From positions 1 to 43,728 of the forward strand of contig NZ_QQOA01000054.1 in the NCBI RefSeq assembly GCF_003443895.1: a stretch of 43,728 bases of DNA. Direction: 5' to 3'. Position numbers and translations under genes: made by a program. The stretch is from Paraburkholderia phosphatilytica (GTDB taxonomy: Bacteria > Pseudomonadota > Gammaproteobacteria > Burkholderiales > Burkholderiaceae). Shown one piece after another: positions 33,377 through 40,969 of this stretch (the first letter of the stretch is position 1; each line of letters starts with the position of its first letter). The notes under the pieces are model-generated. The model did no database searches. It had not been told where the DNA came from and saw only the letters and a list, made by a program, of their open reading frames with translations.

Positions 33377-33451
33377 TTAGTTCGACCAGCGACGCCAGGG
33401 CCATGCTCCCCGGTCAATGCTGCTCAGACTCCGTTTTTTATTCAGAAACAT
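33377..33451 (-). CDS. trpL: trp operon leader peptide, 24 residues
   Basis: A short frame beginning ATG TTT CTG and ending AAC TAA encodes 24 residues. Tryptophans lie at 17, 19 and 22 (WPWRRW), and the only Trp in the peptide are in this cluster near the stop codon. Such clustering is very unlikely by chance and is the sign of a ribosome-sensed attenuator: stalling at Trp codons when charged tRNA(Trp) is scarce would let RNA polymerase pass the terminator at 33333-33360. The frame starts 16 bases after the gph stop. No good Shine-Dalgarno site precedes the ATG, so it may rely on coupling to gph or on an internal promoter. The peptide itself probably has no function after synthesis. Confidence 0.8.
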   Translation of the reverse strand: MFLNKKRSLSSIDRGAWPWRRWSN

Positions 33452-33467
33452 GAAGGTGAAGGGATGT

Positions 33468-34187
33468 TCAGGCTGGTGACTGGTGTGCCGCGATGACCTT
33501 GGCGGCCTCCAGCAGCGAGGCAACTATACCATCCGATTTTATCGTTTGTACAGATTGTCCATGGTTGTAGCCGTACGGCACGGTGAGCGTCGCCATGCCG
33601 GCCGCGCGGCCCGCGAACGCGTCGTTTTCCGAGTCGCCGATCGCGACGGCTGCCGCTGGCGCGACACCGAGCCGTTCGCACGCGGTGAGCATCGGCAGCG
33701 GGTCGGGCTTCTTCTTCGGCAGGCTGTCTCCGCCGAGCACGACCGCGAAGTAGTCGTGGAGGCCGTACTGCTTCAGCAGCTCGACGGCGAACCGGTGCGG
33801 CTTGTTGGTCACGCACGCGAGCTTGACCCCGTTGCGATGCATCGCCCCGACCCCCGCTTCGACCTCCGGATAGAGGCGCGTGCGTAATCCGTTGATTTTC
33901 GCGTACTCGTTCTGGTAGATCGCGAGCGCTTCGTCGAAGCGGGTTTGCGCAACGGCTGCGTCGAAGCGCGGCGCGAGCACGCTGCGGACCAGGTGCTCGG
34001 AGCCTTTGCCCACGTATCCGATCACTTCCTCGCGCGAGGTTTCTTCGGCGTCGAGCTGCGCGAGCATGCCGTTCAGGCCCGCGGTGAAATCGTCGGCGGT
34101 GTCGATCATCGTGCCGTCGAGGTCGATGATGGCCGCCTCGATGCGCGGGCCGGTCAGCACCGGCGCCGGATATGTGGCGCCGCTCAT
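33468..34187 (-). CDS. gph: Phosphoglycolate phosphatase
   Basis: HAD-type phosphatase that clears 2-phosphoglycolate formed in DNA repair and oxygenation. The 239-residue protein has motif I IIDLDGTMIDT with nucleophile and acid Asp, a helical cap (about 30-100), motif II CVTNKP, motif III Lys in KKKPDPLP and motif IV AIGDSENDAFAGRAAG. It overlaps rpe by four bases (ATGA) and lies just ahead of the trp leader, so rpe-gph-trpEGDC may form one long transcription unit with a second, internal promoter near its 3' end. The rpe-gph-trp order is known from several proteobacteria. Confidence 0.95.
   Translation of the reverse strand: MSGATYPAPVLTGPRIEAAIIDLDGTMIDTADDFTAGLNGMLAQLDAEETSREEVIGYVGKGSEHLVRSVLAPRFDAAVAQTRFDEALAIYQNEYAKINGLRTRLYPEVEAGVGAMHRNGVKLACVTNKPHRFAVELLKQYGLHDYFAVVLGGDSLPKKKPDPLPMLTACERLGVAPAAAVAIGDSENDAFAGRAAGMATLTVPYGYNHGQSVQTIKSDGIVASLLEAAKVIAAHQSPA
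33523..33552 (-). promoter_or_regulatory. Possible promoter for the trp leader, inside gph
   Basis: On the minus strand TGTACA (33552-33547, 4 of 6 to TTGACA) and TATAGT (33528-33523, 5 of 6 to TATAAT) are 18 bases apart. Initiation would fall about 65 bases before the leader ATG. The match is modest. Confidence 0.35.
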
Positions 34188-34873
34188 CGGGCTTGCCCGA
34201 CTTTCGCGAGTTCGGCGCGCATCTCGTCGATGATCGCGCGGTAGTCCGGCTTGCCGAAGATCGCCGAGCCCGCGACGAACGTATCCGCACCCGCCGCCGC
34301 GATTTCGGCGATGTTGTCGACCTTCACGCCGCCGTCCACTTCGAGGTGGATTTCGCGGCCGGTCTTCTCGCGGTACGCGTCGATGCGCGCGCGCGCGTCG
34401 CGCAGCTTCTGCAGCGCTTCCGGAATGAACGACTGCCCGCCGAAGCCTGGGTTCACCGACATGATCAGGATGATGTCAACCTTGTCCATCACATAGTCGA
34501 GATAGTGAAGCGGTGTGGCCGGGTTGAACACGAGGCCCGACTTGCAGCCATGATCGCGGATCAGCGACAGCGTGCGGTCGATGTGATCGGACGCTTCCGG
34601 GTGAAAGCTGATCGAGTTTGCGCCGGCCTTCGCGAAGTCGGGCGCGATGCGGTCGACCGGACGCACCATCAGATGCACGTCGATCGGCACCTGCACGTGC
34701 GGGCGAAGCGCCTCGCAGACGATCGGGCCGATCGTCAGGTTCGGGACGTAGTGGTTGTCCATCACGTCGAAGTGGATCCAGTCGGCGCCGGCTGCGACGA
34801 CGTTGCGGACTTCTTCGCCAAGCCGCGAGAAATCGGCGGACAGGATGCTCGGAGCGATGCGGAATTGCGTCAT
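34184..34873 (-). CDS. rpe: Ribulose-phosphate 3-epimerase
   Basis: Interconverts ribulose 5-phosphate and xylulose 5-phosphate in the pentose phosphate pathway. The 229-residue TIM-barrel enzyme shows the family blocks RIAPSILSADFSRLGEE, HFDVMDNHYVPNLTIGP (metal His and Asp), IDVHLMV, SVNPGFGGQSFIP and LEVDGGVK with the second catalytic Asp, then GSAIFG at the phosphate site. The ATG at 34873 starts MTQFRIAPS, as in other Rpe proteins. It is the first gene of the rpe-gph-trp row and is divergent from apaG over a 219-base region in which I see no clear operator. Confidence 0.97.
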   Translation of the reverse strand: MTQFRIAPSILSADFSRLGEEVRNVVAAGADWIHFDVMDNHYVPNLTIGPIVCEALRPHVQVPIDVHLMVRPVDRIAPDFAKAGANSISFHPEASDHIDRTLSLIRDHGCKSGLVFNPATPLHYLDYVMDKVDIILIMSVNPGFGGQSFIPEALQKLRDARARIDAYREKTGREIHLEVDGGVKVDNIAEIAAAGADTFVAGSAIFGKPDYRAIIDEMRAELAKVGQAR

Positions 34874-35092
34874 GGGGATGGGAGGGCAGACAGAAAAGCG
34901 CCATTTTACGCCTGGCTCGTGGCCGTAGCCCGCGCGGCGGAATGCTTTGGCCGTCCGTCGCACCGGGTTTGCCAGGTTGCGGCGGGGCGATCCATCAAGG
35001 ACAATGCGGAACCATCGCAAAGCCTCTGCCAGCGCGCGTTCGGCGCCTGCGGCGGCGAGCATTGCACCGCTATTCATCGAACCGGGATCAGG

Positions 35093-35467
35093 ATGAGCCA
35101 GTACGAATTCAGTGTGCAGGCGCAGGTGCGCTACCTGCCCGAAGAGTCGGACGCGGAACGCCGACAGTATGCGTTTGCCTACACGCTGACGATTCGCAAC
35201 ACGGGCCAGGTGCCGGCGCAACTGATCGCGCGCCACTGGATCATCACCGACAGCGAGCAGCACGTGCAGGAAGTGAAGGGCCTCGGCGTGGTCGGCCATC
35301 AGCCGCTCCTGAAGCCGTCCGAGCAGTTCGAATACACCAGTTGGGCGGTGATCGCGACGCCGGTTGGTACGATGCGGGGATCGTATTTCTGCGTTGCCGA
35401 GGACGGCGAGCGTTTCGAGGCGCCGGTTCCCGAGTTCATCCTGCAGATGCCGCGCACGCTGCATTGA
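35093..35467 (+). CDS. apaG: ApaG (DUF525) protein
   Basis: A 124-residue, single-domain protein of fibronectin type III-like fold. Its cellular role is not settled; in enterobacteria it is near ksgA and apaH, and it has been tied to metal ion transport and dinucleotide metabolism without proof. The family pattern is clear: YAFAYTLTIRNTG, QLIARHWIITDSEQHVQEVKGLGVVGHQP, FEYTSWAVIATPVGTMRGSY. I give the last two by their landmarks RHWIITD and GVVGHQP and TPVGTMRGSY. No signal peptide or membrane segment is present. The ATG at 35093 is preceded by an imperfect purine-rich ribosome site. It converges on a small membrane protein gene 24 bases away. Confidence 0.95.
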   Translation: MSQYEFSVQAQVRYLPEESDAERRQYAFAYTLTIRNTGQVPAQLIARHWIITDSEQHVQEVKGLGVVGHQPLLKPSEQFEYTSWAVIATPVGTMRGSYFCVAEDGERFEAPVPEFILQMPRTLH

Positions 35468-35491
35468 ACCCGCGAGCCCTGCGAAGGTCTG

Positions 35492-35689
35492 TCAGCCCTG
35501 TCGCGGGTTGCCCGACGTGGCGTCCGGCGGAGTGTCGGTTGCGGCGCGGGTGGTCCGGGCGCTTTGCTGCCTCGCCGCCTTCTTCTTGCCCGACGCGGTC
35601 CAGAACACGATAAAGACGAGCAGGGACAGCGCGATCAGCGCTTCCAGCGCAAACATGAGCATCGGGTATTCGTCGAACAGATCAAACAT
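35492..35689 (-). CDS. Small single-helix membrane protein
   Basis: A 65-residue protein of unknown role. One membrane helix is predicted at about 9-31 (LMFALEALIALSLLVFIVFW) after a short acidic start (FDLFDEYP). The C-terminal half is polar and basic, then Thr/Pro/Asp-rich, and should lie in the cytoplasm. GGAAA before the ATG at 35689 favours it over an ATG four codons upstream. The gene is divergent from mltA, with only 28 bases between the start codons, and converges on apaG. Its reading frame uses codons like its neighbours, so I think it is expressed, but no family function is known to me. Confidence 0.65.
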   Translation of the reverse strand: MFDLFDEYPMLMFALEALIALSLLVFIVFWTASGKKKAARQQSARTTRAATDTPPDATSGNPRQG

Positions 35690-35717
35690 GGCGGTTTCCA
35701 TTCAGAACAAGCATTGT

Positions 35718-36839
35718 ATGCGGTTTGCCCGGCGCGCTCTGCAATGGGCGGGGACGGCCGCACTGGCCGCGATCCTGGCGGCGTGCGGCGGCGGCAACGT
35801 GGTGCGGACCAGTGTCGCGCCGTCCGGCCCACCCACTATTTCAGGCAGCCTCGCGCCTGCGCGATTGACCCAGGTGGCGTGGCAGCAGGTGCCGGGCTGG
35901 CAGGACGATTCATTGATCGGAGCGACCGCCGCGCTGCGCCAGAACTGCACGCGGCTCGCGCGGCAGGCGAACTGGCAGCGACCGTGCGCGGCGGCCGCGC
36001 AACTCGACGACCTCGACCCCGCAGCCGCCCGGACCTTCTTCGAGACGTACTTCACGCCGTTCCAGCTGGCCAATTCGGACGGTACGCTCGACGGTCTCGT
36101 CACCGGCTACTACGAGCCGCTGCTGCATGGCTCGCGCACGCGTCACGCACAGTATCAGGTACCGCTCTATCACTGGCCGAGCGCGTACCGTCCGGGTTCG
36201 GCGCTGCCGGCGCGCGCGCAGCTCGAACGGTCCGGCGCGCTGAACGGCAATGAATTGGTGTGGGTCGACGATCCGATCGAGGCGTTCTTCCTGCAGGTGC
36301 AGGGCTCCGGGCGCGTCGTCATGGACGACGGCAGCGTGATGCGCCTCGGCTACGGCGGCACGAACAACCAGCCGTACCGGTCGATCGGCCGCTGGCTGCT
36401 CGATCATGGCGAGCTCACGCCGGCCCAGGCGACGATGCAGGGCATCAAGGCATGGGCGCGCGCGAATCCGGGGCGTGTCGATGCGCTGCTCGATACGAAT
36501 CCGCGCTTCGTGTTCTTCCGCGACATGCCGACGGGCGAATCCACCGGCATGGACGGCGCTGATGGTCCGATCGGCGCGCTCGGCGTGCCGCTAACGCCCG
36601 AACGTTCGATCGCAGTCGATCCGTCGTCGATTCCGCTTGGCAGCGTCGTGTTCCTGCAAACCACGAGGCCGCTCACCAATACGCCGATGAACCGTCTCGT
36701 GTTCGCGCAGGACGTCGGCACCGCGATTCGCGGCGGCGTGCGCGCCGACTACTTCTGGGGTCTCGGCGACGAAGCCGGCGATCTGGCCGGCAAGATGAAG
36801 CAGGCCGGCCGGATGTGGTTGCTGTTGCCGAATTCCTGA
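35718..36839 (+). CDS. mltA: Membrane-bound lytic murein transglycosylase A
   Basis: Outer-membrane lipoprotein that cuts the MurNAc-GlcNAc bond of peptidoglycan to form 1,6-anhydro ends. The 373-residue precursor begins MRFARRALQW with a lipoprotein signal whose lipobox is LAAC (Cys about 25). The MltA barrel follows, with VTGYYEPLLHGSRT and DDPIEAFFLQVQGSGRV, here marked by GYYEP and FFLQVQGSG. The 3D domain at the end holds IPLGSVVFLQT and the catalytic Asp in FAQDVGTAIRG. I prefer the ATG at 35718 because it puts the signal peptide at the very N-terminus; one at 35688 would add ten residues. It converges on paaK with 24 bases between. Confidence 0.95.
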   Translation: MRFARRALQWAGTAALAAILAACGGGNVVRTSVAPSGPPTISGSLAPARLTQVAWQQVPGWQDDSLIGATAALRQNCTRLARQANWQRPCAAAAQLDDLDPAAARTFFETYFTPFQLANSDGTLDGLVTGYYEPLLHGSRTRHAQYQVPLYHWPSAYRPGSALPARAQLERSGALNGNELVWVDDPIEAFFLQVQGSGRVVMDDGSVMRLGYGGTNNQPYRSIGRWLLDHGELTPAQATMQGIKAWARANPGRVDALLDTNPRFVFFRDMPTGESTGMDGADGPIGALGVPLTPERSIAVDPSSIPLGSVVFLQTTRPLTNTPMNRLVFAQDVGTAIRGGVRADYFWGLGDEAGDLAGKMKQAGRMWLLLPNS

Positions 36840-36863
36840 CGGCTTGCTGCGGGTTGCTTCGCT

Positions 36864-38162
36864 TTACGTGCCGCGCCGGTCGATCACGCGGCGCGCCTTG
36901 CCCACCGACCGTTCGATGCCGTTCACCGCGAGCACGTTGACGATTGCCGTTACGCCGATCAGCGCTTTGATGTCATAGGCGAGCGCCTGGCGTTGCGTCT
37001 CCAGCAGCGGCTGGTCCGGCGCGGTTTCGGGGCAGGGCTCGACGTTCAGCGTCATCACGTCGAGCGGCCCTTCCTTCGTCAGCACGATCTGATAATGCGG
37101 CGCGAGCGCGTGCTGCTTCAGCAGCAGTTCTTCGATCTGCGTCGGGAACACGTTCACGCCGCGGATGATCATCATGTCGTCCGAGCGGCCCGTGATCTTT
37201 TCCATGCGGCGCATCGTGCGCGCGGTGCCGGGCAACAGACGCGTCAGGTCGCGCGTGCGGTAACGGATGATCGGCAGCGCTTCTTTCGTCAGCGACGTGA
37301 ACACCAGTTCGCCGAGCTCACCCTCGGGCAGCACTTCGCCCGTGTCGGGATCGATGATCTCGGGGTAGAAATGGTCTTCCCAGATCGTCGGACCGTCTTT
37401 GGTTTCCACGCATTCCGCCGCGACGCCCGGCCCCATCACTTCCGAGAGCCCATAAATGTCGACCGCGTCGATGCCCATGCGCTTTTCGATCGCGGCGCGC
37501 ATGTCGTTGGTCCACGGCTCGGCGCCGAAGATGCCGATGCGCAGCGAGCAGTGCGCCGGATCGACACCTTGCCGTTCGAGTTCATCCGCGATCGACAGCA
37601 TGTAGCTCGGCGTCACCATGATGATGTCGGGCCGGAAGTCCTGGATCAGCTGCACCTGCTTCTCGGTCTGCCCGCCGCCGAACGGAATGACGGTGAGGCC
37701 CGCACGTTCCGCGCCGTAGTGCGCGCCGAGTCCGCCCGTGAAGAGGCCGTAGCCGTAGCTCACGTGCACCTTGTCGCCGCGCCGCGCGCCCGCGGCGCGA
37801 ATCGAGCGTGCGACGAGATTGGCCCACGTGTCGAGATCGCGCGCCGTGTAACCGACGACCGTCGGCTTGCCCGTCGTTCCGGACGACGCGTGGATGCGCG
37901 AAATCTGGTCTTGCGGCACCGCGAACATCCCGAACGGATAGTTGTCGCGCAGGTCCTGCTTCGTTGTGAACGGGAAGCGCGAGATATCCGCGAGCGTTTT
38001 CAGTTCTGATGCATGAACGCCCGCTTCGTCGAACTTGCGCCGGTAGACGGGTGAGTTCTCGTACGCGTGCGTGAGCGACCATTTGAGGCGCTCGAGCTGG
38101 AGCGCGGCGAGTTCGTCGCGACTCGCGGTTTCGATCGGATCGAGCGGAAGCGGGGCGTTCAT
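36864..38162 (-). CDS. paaK: Phenylacetate-CoA ligase
   Basis: Activates phenylacetate to phenylacetyl-CoA with ATP, the entry step of the aerobic hybrid pathway. The 432-residue enzyme of the ANL superfamily has the ATP loop SSGTTGKPTVVGYT (about 95-108), a second site DIYGLSEVMGPGVA, and TRDLTRLLPG with the hinge region before the C-terminal domain (about 335-432). IIRGVNVFPTQIEELLL is typical of PaaK. It is the last gene of the paa row. A 143-base gap containing two REP-like palindromes separates it from paaI, which may set its expression apart from the upstream genes. Confidence 0.96.
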   Translation of the reverse strand: MNAPLPLDPIETASRDELAALQLERLKWSLTHAYENSPVYRRKFDEAGVHASELKTLADISRFPFTTKQDLRDNYPFGMFAVPQDQISRIHASSGTTGKPTVVGYTARDLDTWANLVARSIRAAGARRGDKVHVSYGYGLFTGGLGAHYGAERAGLTVIPFGGGQTEKQVQLIQDFRPDIIMVTPSYMLSIADELERQGVDPAHCSLRIGIFGAEPWTNDMRAAIEKRMGIDAVDIYGLSEVMGPGVAAECVETKDGPTIWEDHFYPEIIDPDTGEVLPEGELGELVFTSLTKEALPIIRYRTRDLTRLLPGTARTMRRMEKITGRSDDMMIIRGVNVFPTQIEELLLKQHALAPHYQIVLTKEGPLDVMTLNVEPCPETAPDQPLLETQRQALAYDIKALIGVTAIVNVLAVNGIERSVGKARRVIDRRGT

Positions 38163-38178
38163 GGTGTCTCCATTTGTC

Positions 38179-38212
38179 GACCAGAGTTAGCGCTTTAGCG
38201 CTTACTCTGGTC
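38179..38212. repeat. REP-like palindrome 1
   Basis: A 34-bp near-perfect palindrome: outer arms GACCAGAGT and ACTCTGGTC, inner AGCGCT on both sides of TT. It shares the core GCGCTT-(T/C)-AGCGCTT with the second palindrome 17 bases away. It begins 17 bases before the paaK ATG on the minus strand. Confidence 0.85.
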
Positions 38213-38228
38213 CCATGCAAAGCGTTCG

Positions 38229-38260
38229 ACGGGAATTGGCGCTTCAGCGCTTGCTCCCGT
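38229..38260. repeat. REP-like palindrome 2
   Basis: A 32-bp imperfect palindrome with arms ACGGGA and TCCCGT and the same GCGCTTCAGCGCTT core as the first. The flanks differ between the two copies while the core is kept, as in families of repetitive extragenic palindromes. Confidence 0.8.
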
Positions 38261-38305
38261 TCTATATCCAGCAACGATGGTGTGCTCGCGATGCCGGCGT
38301 GGCGT

Positions 38306-38794
38306 TCAGGTGGCGTCGGCGGCGCTATCGGTTGGGATCACGGTGCCGCGAATCTGCGCGGACTTGCCGCGGAACATCGCGACGGTCTCATCCGCGCGGT
38401 TGCTCACGCGTATGTCGTAGATCCCGGTGCGGCCCGACAGCGTCTGCTCGACGGCTTCCGCTGTCAGCACATCACCCTTTTCGACAGGGCGCAGAAACTC
38501 GATCGAGCAGCCCGACGCGACGGTGCTCAGGTTGTACGAGTTGCACGCGAACGCGAAGGTCGAATCCGCGAGCATGAAGATCATGCCGCCGTGACAGATC
38601 TGATGGCCGTTCAGAAAGTCGTCGCGCACCACGGCGCGCATTTTGGCGTAGCCTGGGCGCACGTCGAGCAGTTCGAAGCCATGTGCGCGGCTGCATCCGT
38701 CGGCGTCGAACATCGATTGTGCGGTGGCGCGCGCGAGTTCGTCGGGCGTCATGTCGGCCACGGTCTTGCGGGACGGTTGAGTTTGCGTCGACAT
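38306..38794 (-). CDS. paaI: Hydroxyphenylacetyl-CoA thioesterase PaaI
   Basis: Hot-dog fold thioesterase that frees CoA from stalled ring-CoA intermediates of the phenylacetate pathway. The 162-residue protein has the active-site block NGHQICHGGMIFMLADSTFAFACNS, marked by HGG and the catalytic Asp in LADSTFA. GCSIEFLRPVEKGDVLTAEA and IYDIRVSN complete the fold. The ATG at 38794 comes one base after the paaG stop, so the two genes are translationally coupled. A 24-residue N-terminal part before FDADGCSRAHGF is variable. The 143 bases to paaK carry two palindromes. Confidence 0.94.
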   Translation of the reverse strand: MSTQTQPSRKTVADMTPDELARATAQSMFDADGCSRAHGFELLDVRPGYAKMRAVVRDDFLNGHQICHGGMIFMLADSTFAFACNSYNLSTVASGCSIEFLRPVEKGDVLTAEAVEQTLSGRTGIYDIRVSNRADETVAMFRGKSAQIRGTVIPTDSAADAT

Positions 38795-38795
38795 A

Positions 38796-39587
38796 TCAGC
38801 GGCCCTCGAAGCGCGGTGCGCGTTTTTCGATGAACGCCCGGACACCTTCCGCGTAGTCGTGCGATGCGCCGAGCTCGCGCTGCAGGTCGCGTTCGAGATC
38901 GAGCTGTTCGTCGAGCGTCGCGGACAGCCCGTGACGCATCGCCTGCTTGATCGCGGCGAGCGCGCGCGTGGGCTGCTTCGCGAGCTGGATGGCGAGGTTC
39001 TGCGCGGTGGATTGCAGCGCTTCGTCATCCACCGCTTGCCAGATGAGGCCCCAGGTTTCCGCTTTTTCCGCGCCGAGTTTCTCGCCGGTCATCGCGAGGC
39101 CCAGCGCGCGCGCCATGCCGACGCGTTGCGGCAGGAACCATGTGCCGCCCGAATCCGGCACGAGGCCGATCTTCACGAACGCCTGGATGAAGCTTGCGGA
39201 GCGCGCAGCGAGCACGAGGTCGCAGGCGAGCGCGAGGTTTGCGCCGGCGCCTGCCGCTGTGCCGTTCACCGCGGCGATGACCGGAAACGGCAGCGCCTGA
39301 ATGCGGCGGATCAGCGGGTTGAAGTGCTCGCCGATCAGATCGCCGAGATCGGTCATCGCGCCGGGCGTGAAGTCGAGGTCGGCGAGATCCTGGCCTGCGC
39401 AGAAACCGCGGCCGGCGCCGGTGAGCACGAGCGCGCGAGCGTGAGCTGCTACCACTTCATCGAGCGCGGCGGCGAGTTCGCCGTGCATCTGGCGCGTGAA
39501 GCTGTTCAGCTTGTCGGGCCGGTTCAGCGTGATCGTCGCGACCTGGTTCGCGGCGTCGATCGTGACGTTGATCGCTTCGTACGACAT
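38796..39587 (-). CDS. paaG: 1,2-epoxyphenylacetyl-CoA isomerase PaaG
   Basis: Crotonase-fold enzyme that turns ring-1,2-epoxyphenylacetyl-CoA into the seven-membered oxepin-CoA. The 263-residue protein has GAGRGFCAGQDLADLDF, the FCAGQDL oxyanion block, then NGTAAGAGANLALACDLVLAARSASF, marked by GTAAGAGANLALACD. IGLVPDSGGTWFLPQRVG carries the Asp (PDSGGTW) typical of PaaG instead of the Glu pair of true hydratases. The start at MSYEAINV has GAGGAG upstream. It lies 82 bases after paaJ and directly before paaI. The nearby paaF-like gene at 42813 is a separate paralogue of hydratase type. Confidence 0.92.
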   Translation of the reverse strand: MSYEAINVTIDAANQVATITLNRPDKLNSFTRQMHGELAAALDEVVAAHARALVLTGAGRGFCAGQDLADLDFTPGAMTDLGDLIGEHFNPLIRRIQALPFPVIAAVNGTAAGAGANLALACDLVLAARSASFIQAFVKIGLVPDSGGTWFLPQRVGMARALGLAMTGEKLGAEKAETWGLIWQAVDDEALQSTAQNLAIQLAKQPTRALAAIKQAMRHGLSATLDEQLDLERDLQRELGASHDYAEGVRAFIEKRAPRFEGR

Positions 39588-39669
39588 CGATTGTCTCCTC
39601 TCTGTCTCGGTGGCGTGTCTTTCGTTGCGCGGGTTTCGCTCGTTGCGTTCTGCGCGCGGTGTTACATGG

Positions 39670-40872
<1,203 letters not shown>

Positions 40873-40889
40873 GGTGTGTCCTGAAGTTG

Positions 40890-40919
40890 CCGGACCCGGC
40901 GTACTCGCAGCGGGTCCGG
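40890..40919. repeat. Perfect 9-bp inverted repeat between paaN and paaJ
   Basis: CCGGACCCG and CGGGTCCGG enclose a 12-base loop, beginning 17 bases before the paaJ ATG. No T-tract follows, so it is not an intrinsic terminator. It may form a stable hairpin in the paa message near the paaJ ribosome site. Confidence 0.7.
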
Positions 40920-40969
40920 TGAACTCATATTAGAGAGGCGCGTATCGGGAATCCATTCGGCCGAATGGT

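Noticed and set aside
33366..33404. A 12-residue frame (MALASLVELTST) with GGGGAG upstream inside the trp leader
   Set aside because: Its ribosome site is only one base from the ATG, it has no Trp codon, and the overlapping frame holds all three Trp codons.
33148..33417. An 89-codon minus-strand frame starting at TTG across the trp leader
   Set aside because: It reads through the terminator in a frame other than the Trp-rich leader and has no clear domain; the leader explanation fits the sequence better.
34874..35092. Search of the rpe/apaG divergent region for an operator or small gene
   Set aside because: I found no palindrome longer than a few bases and no coding-like short frame.
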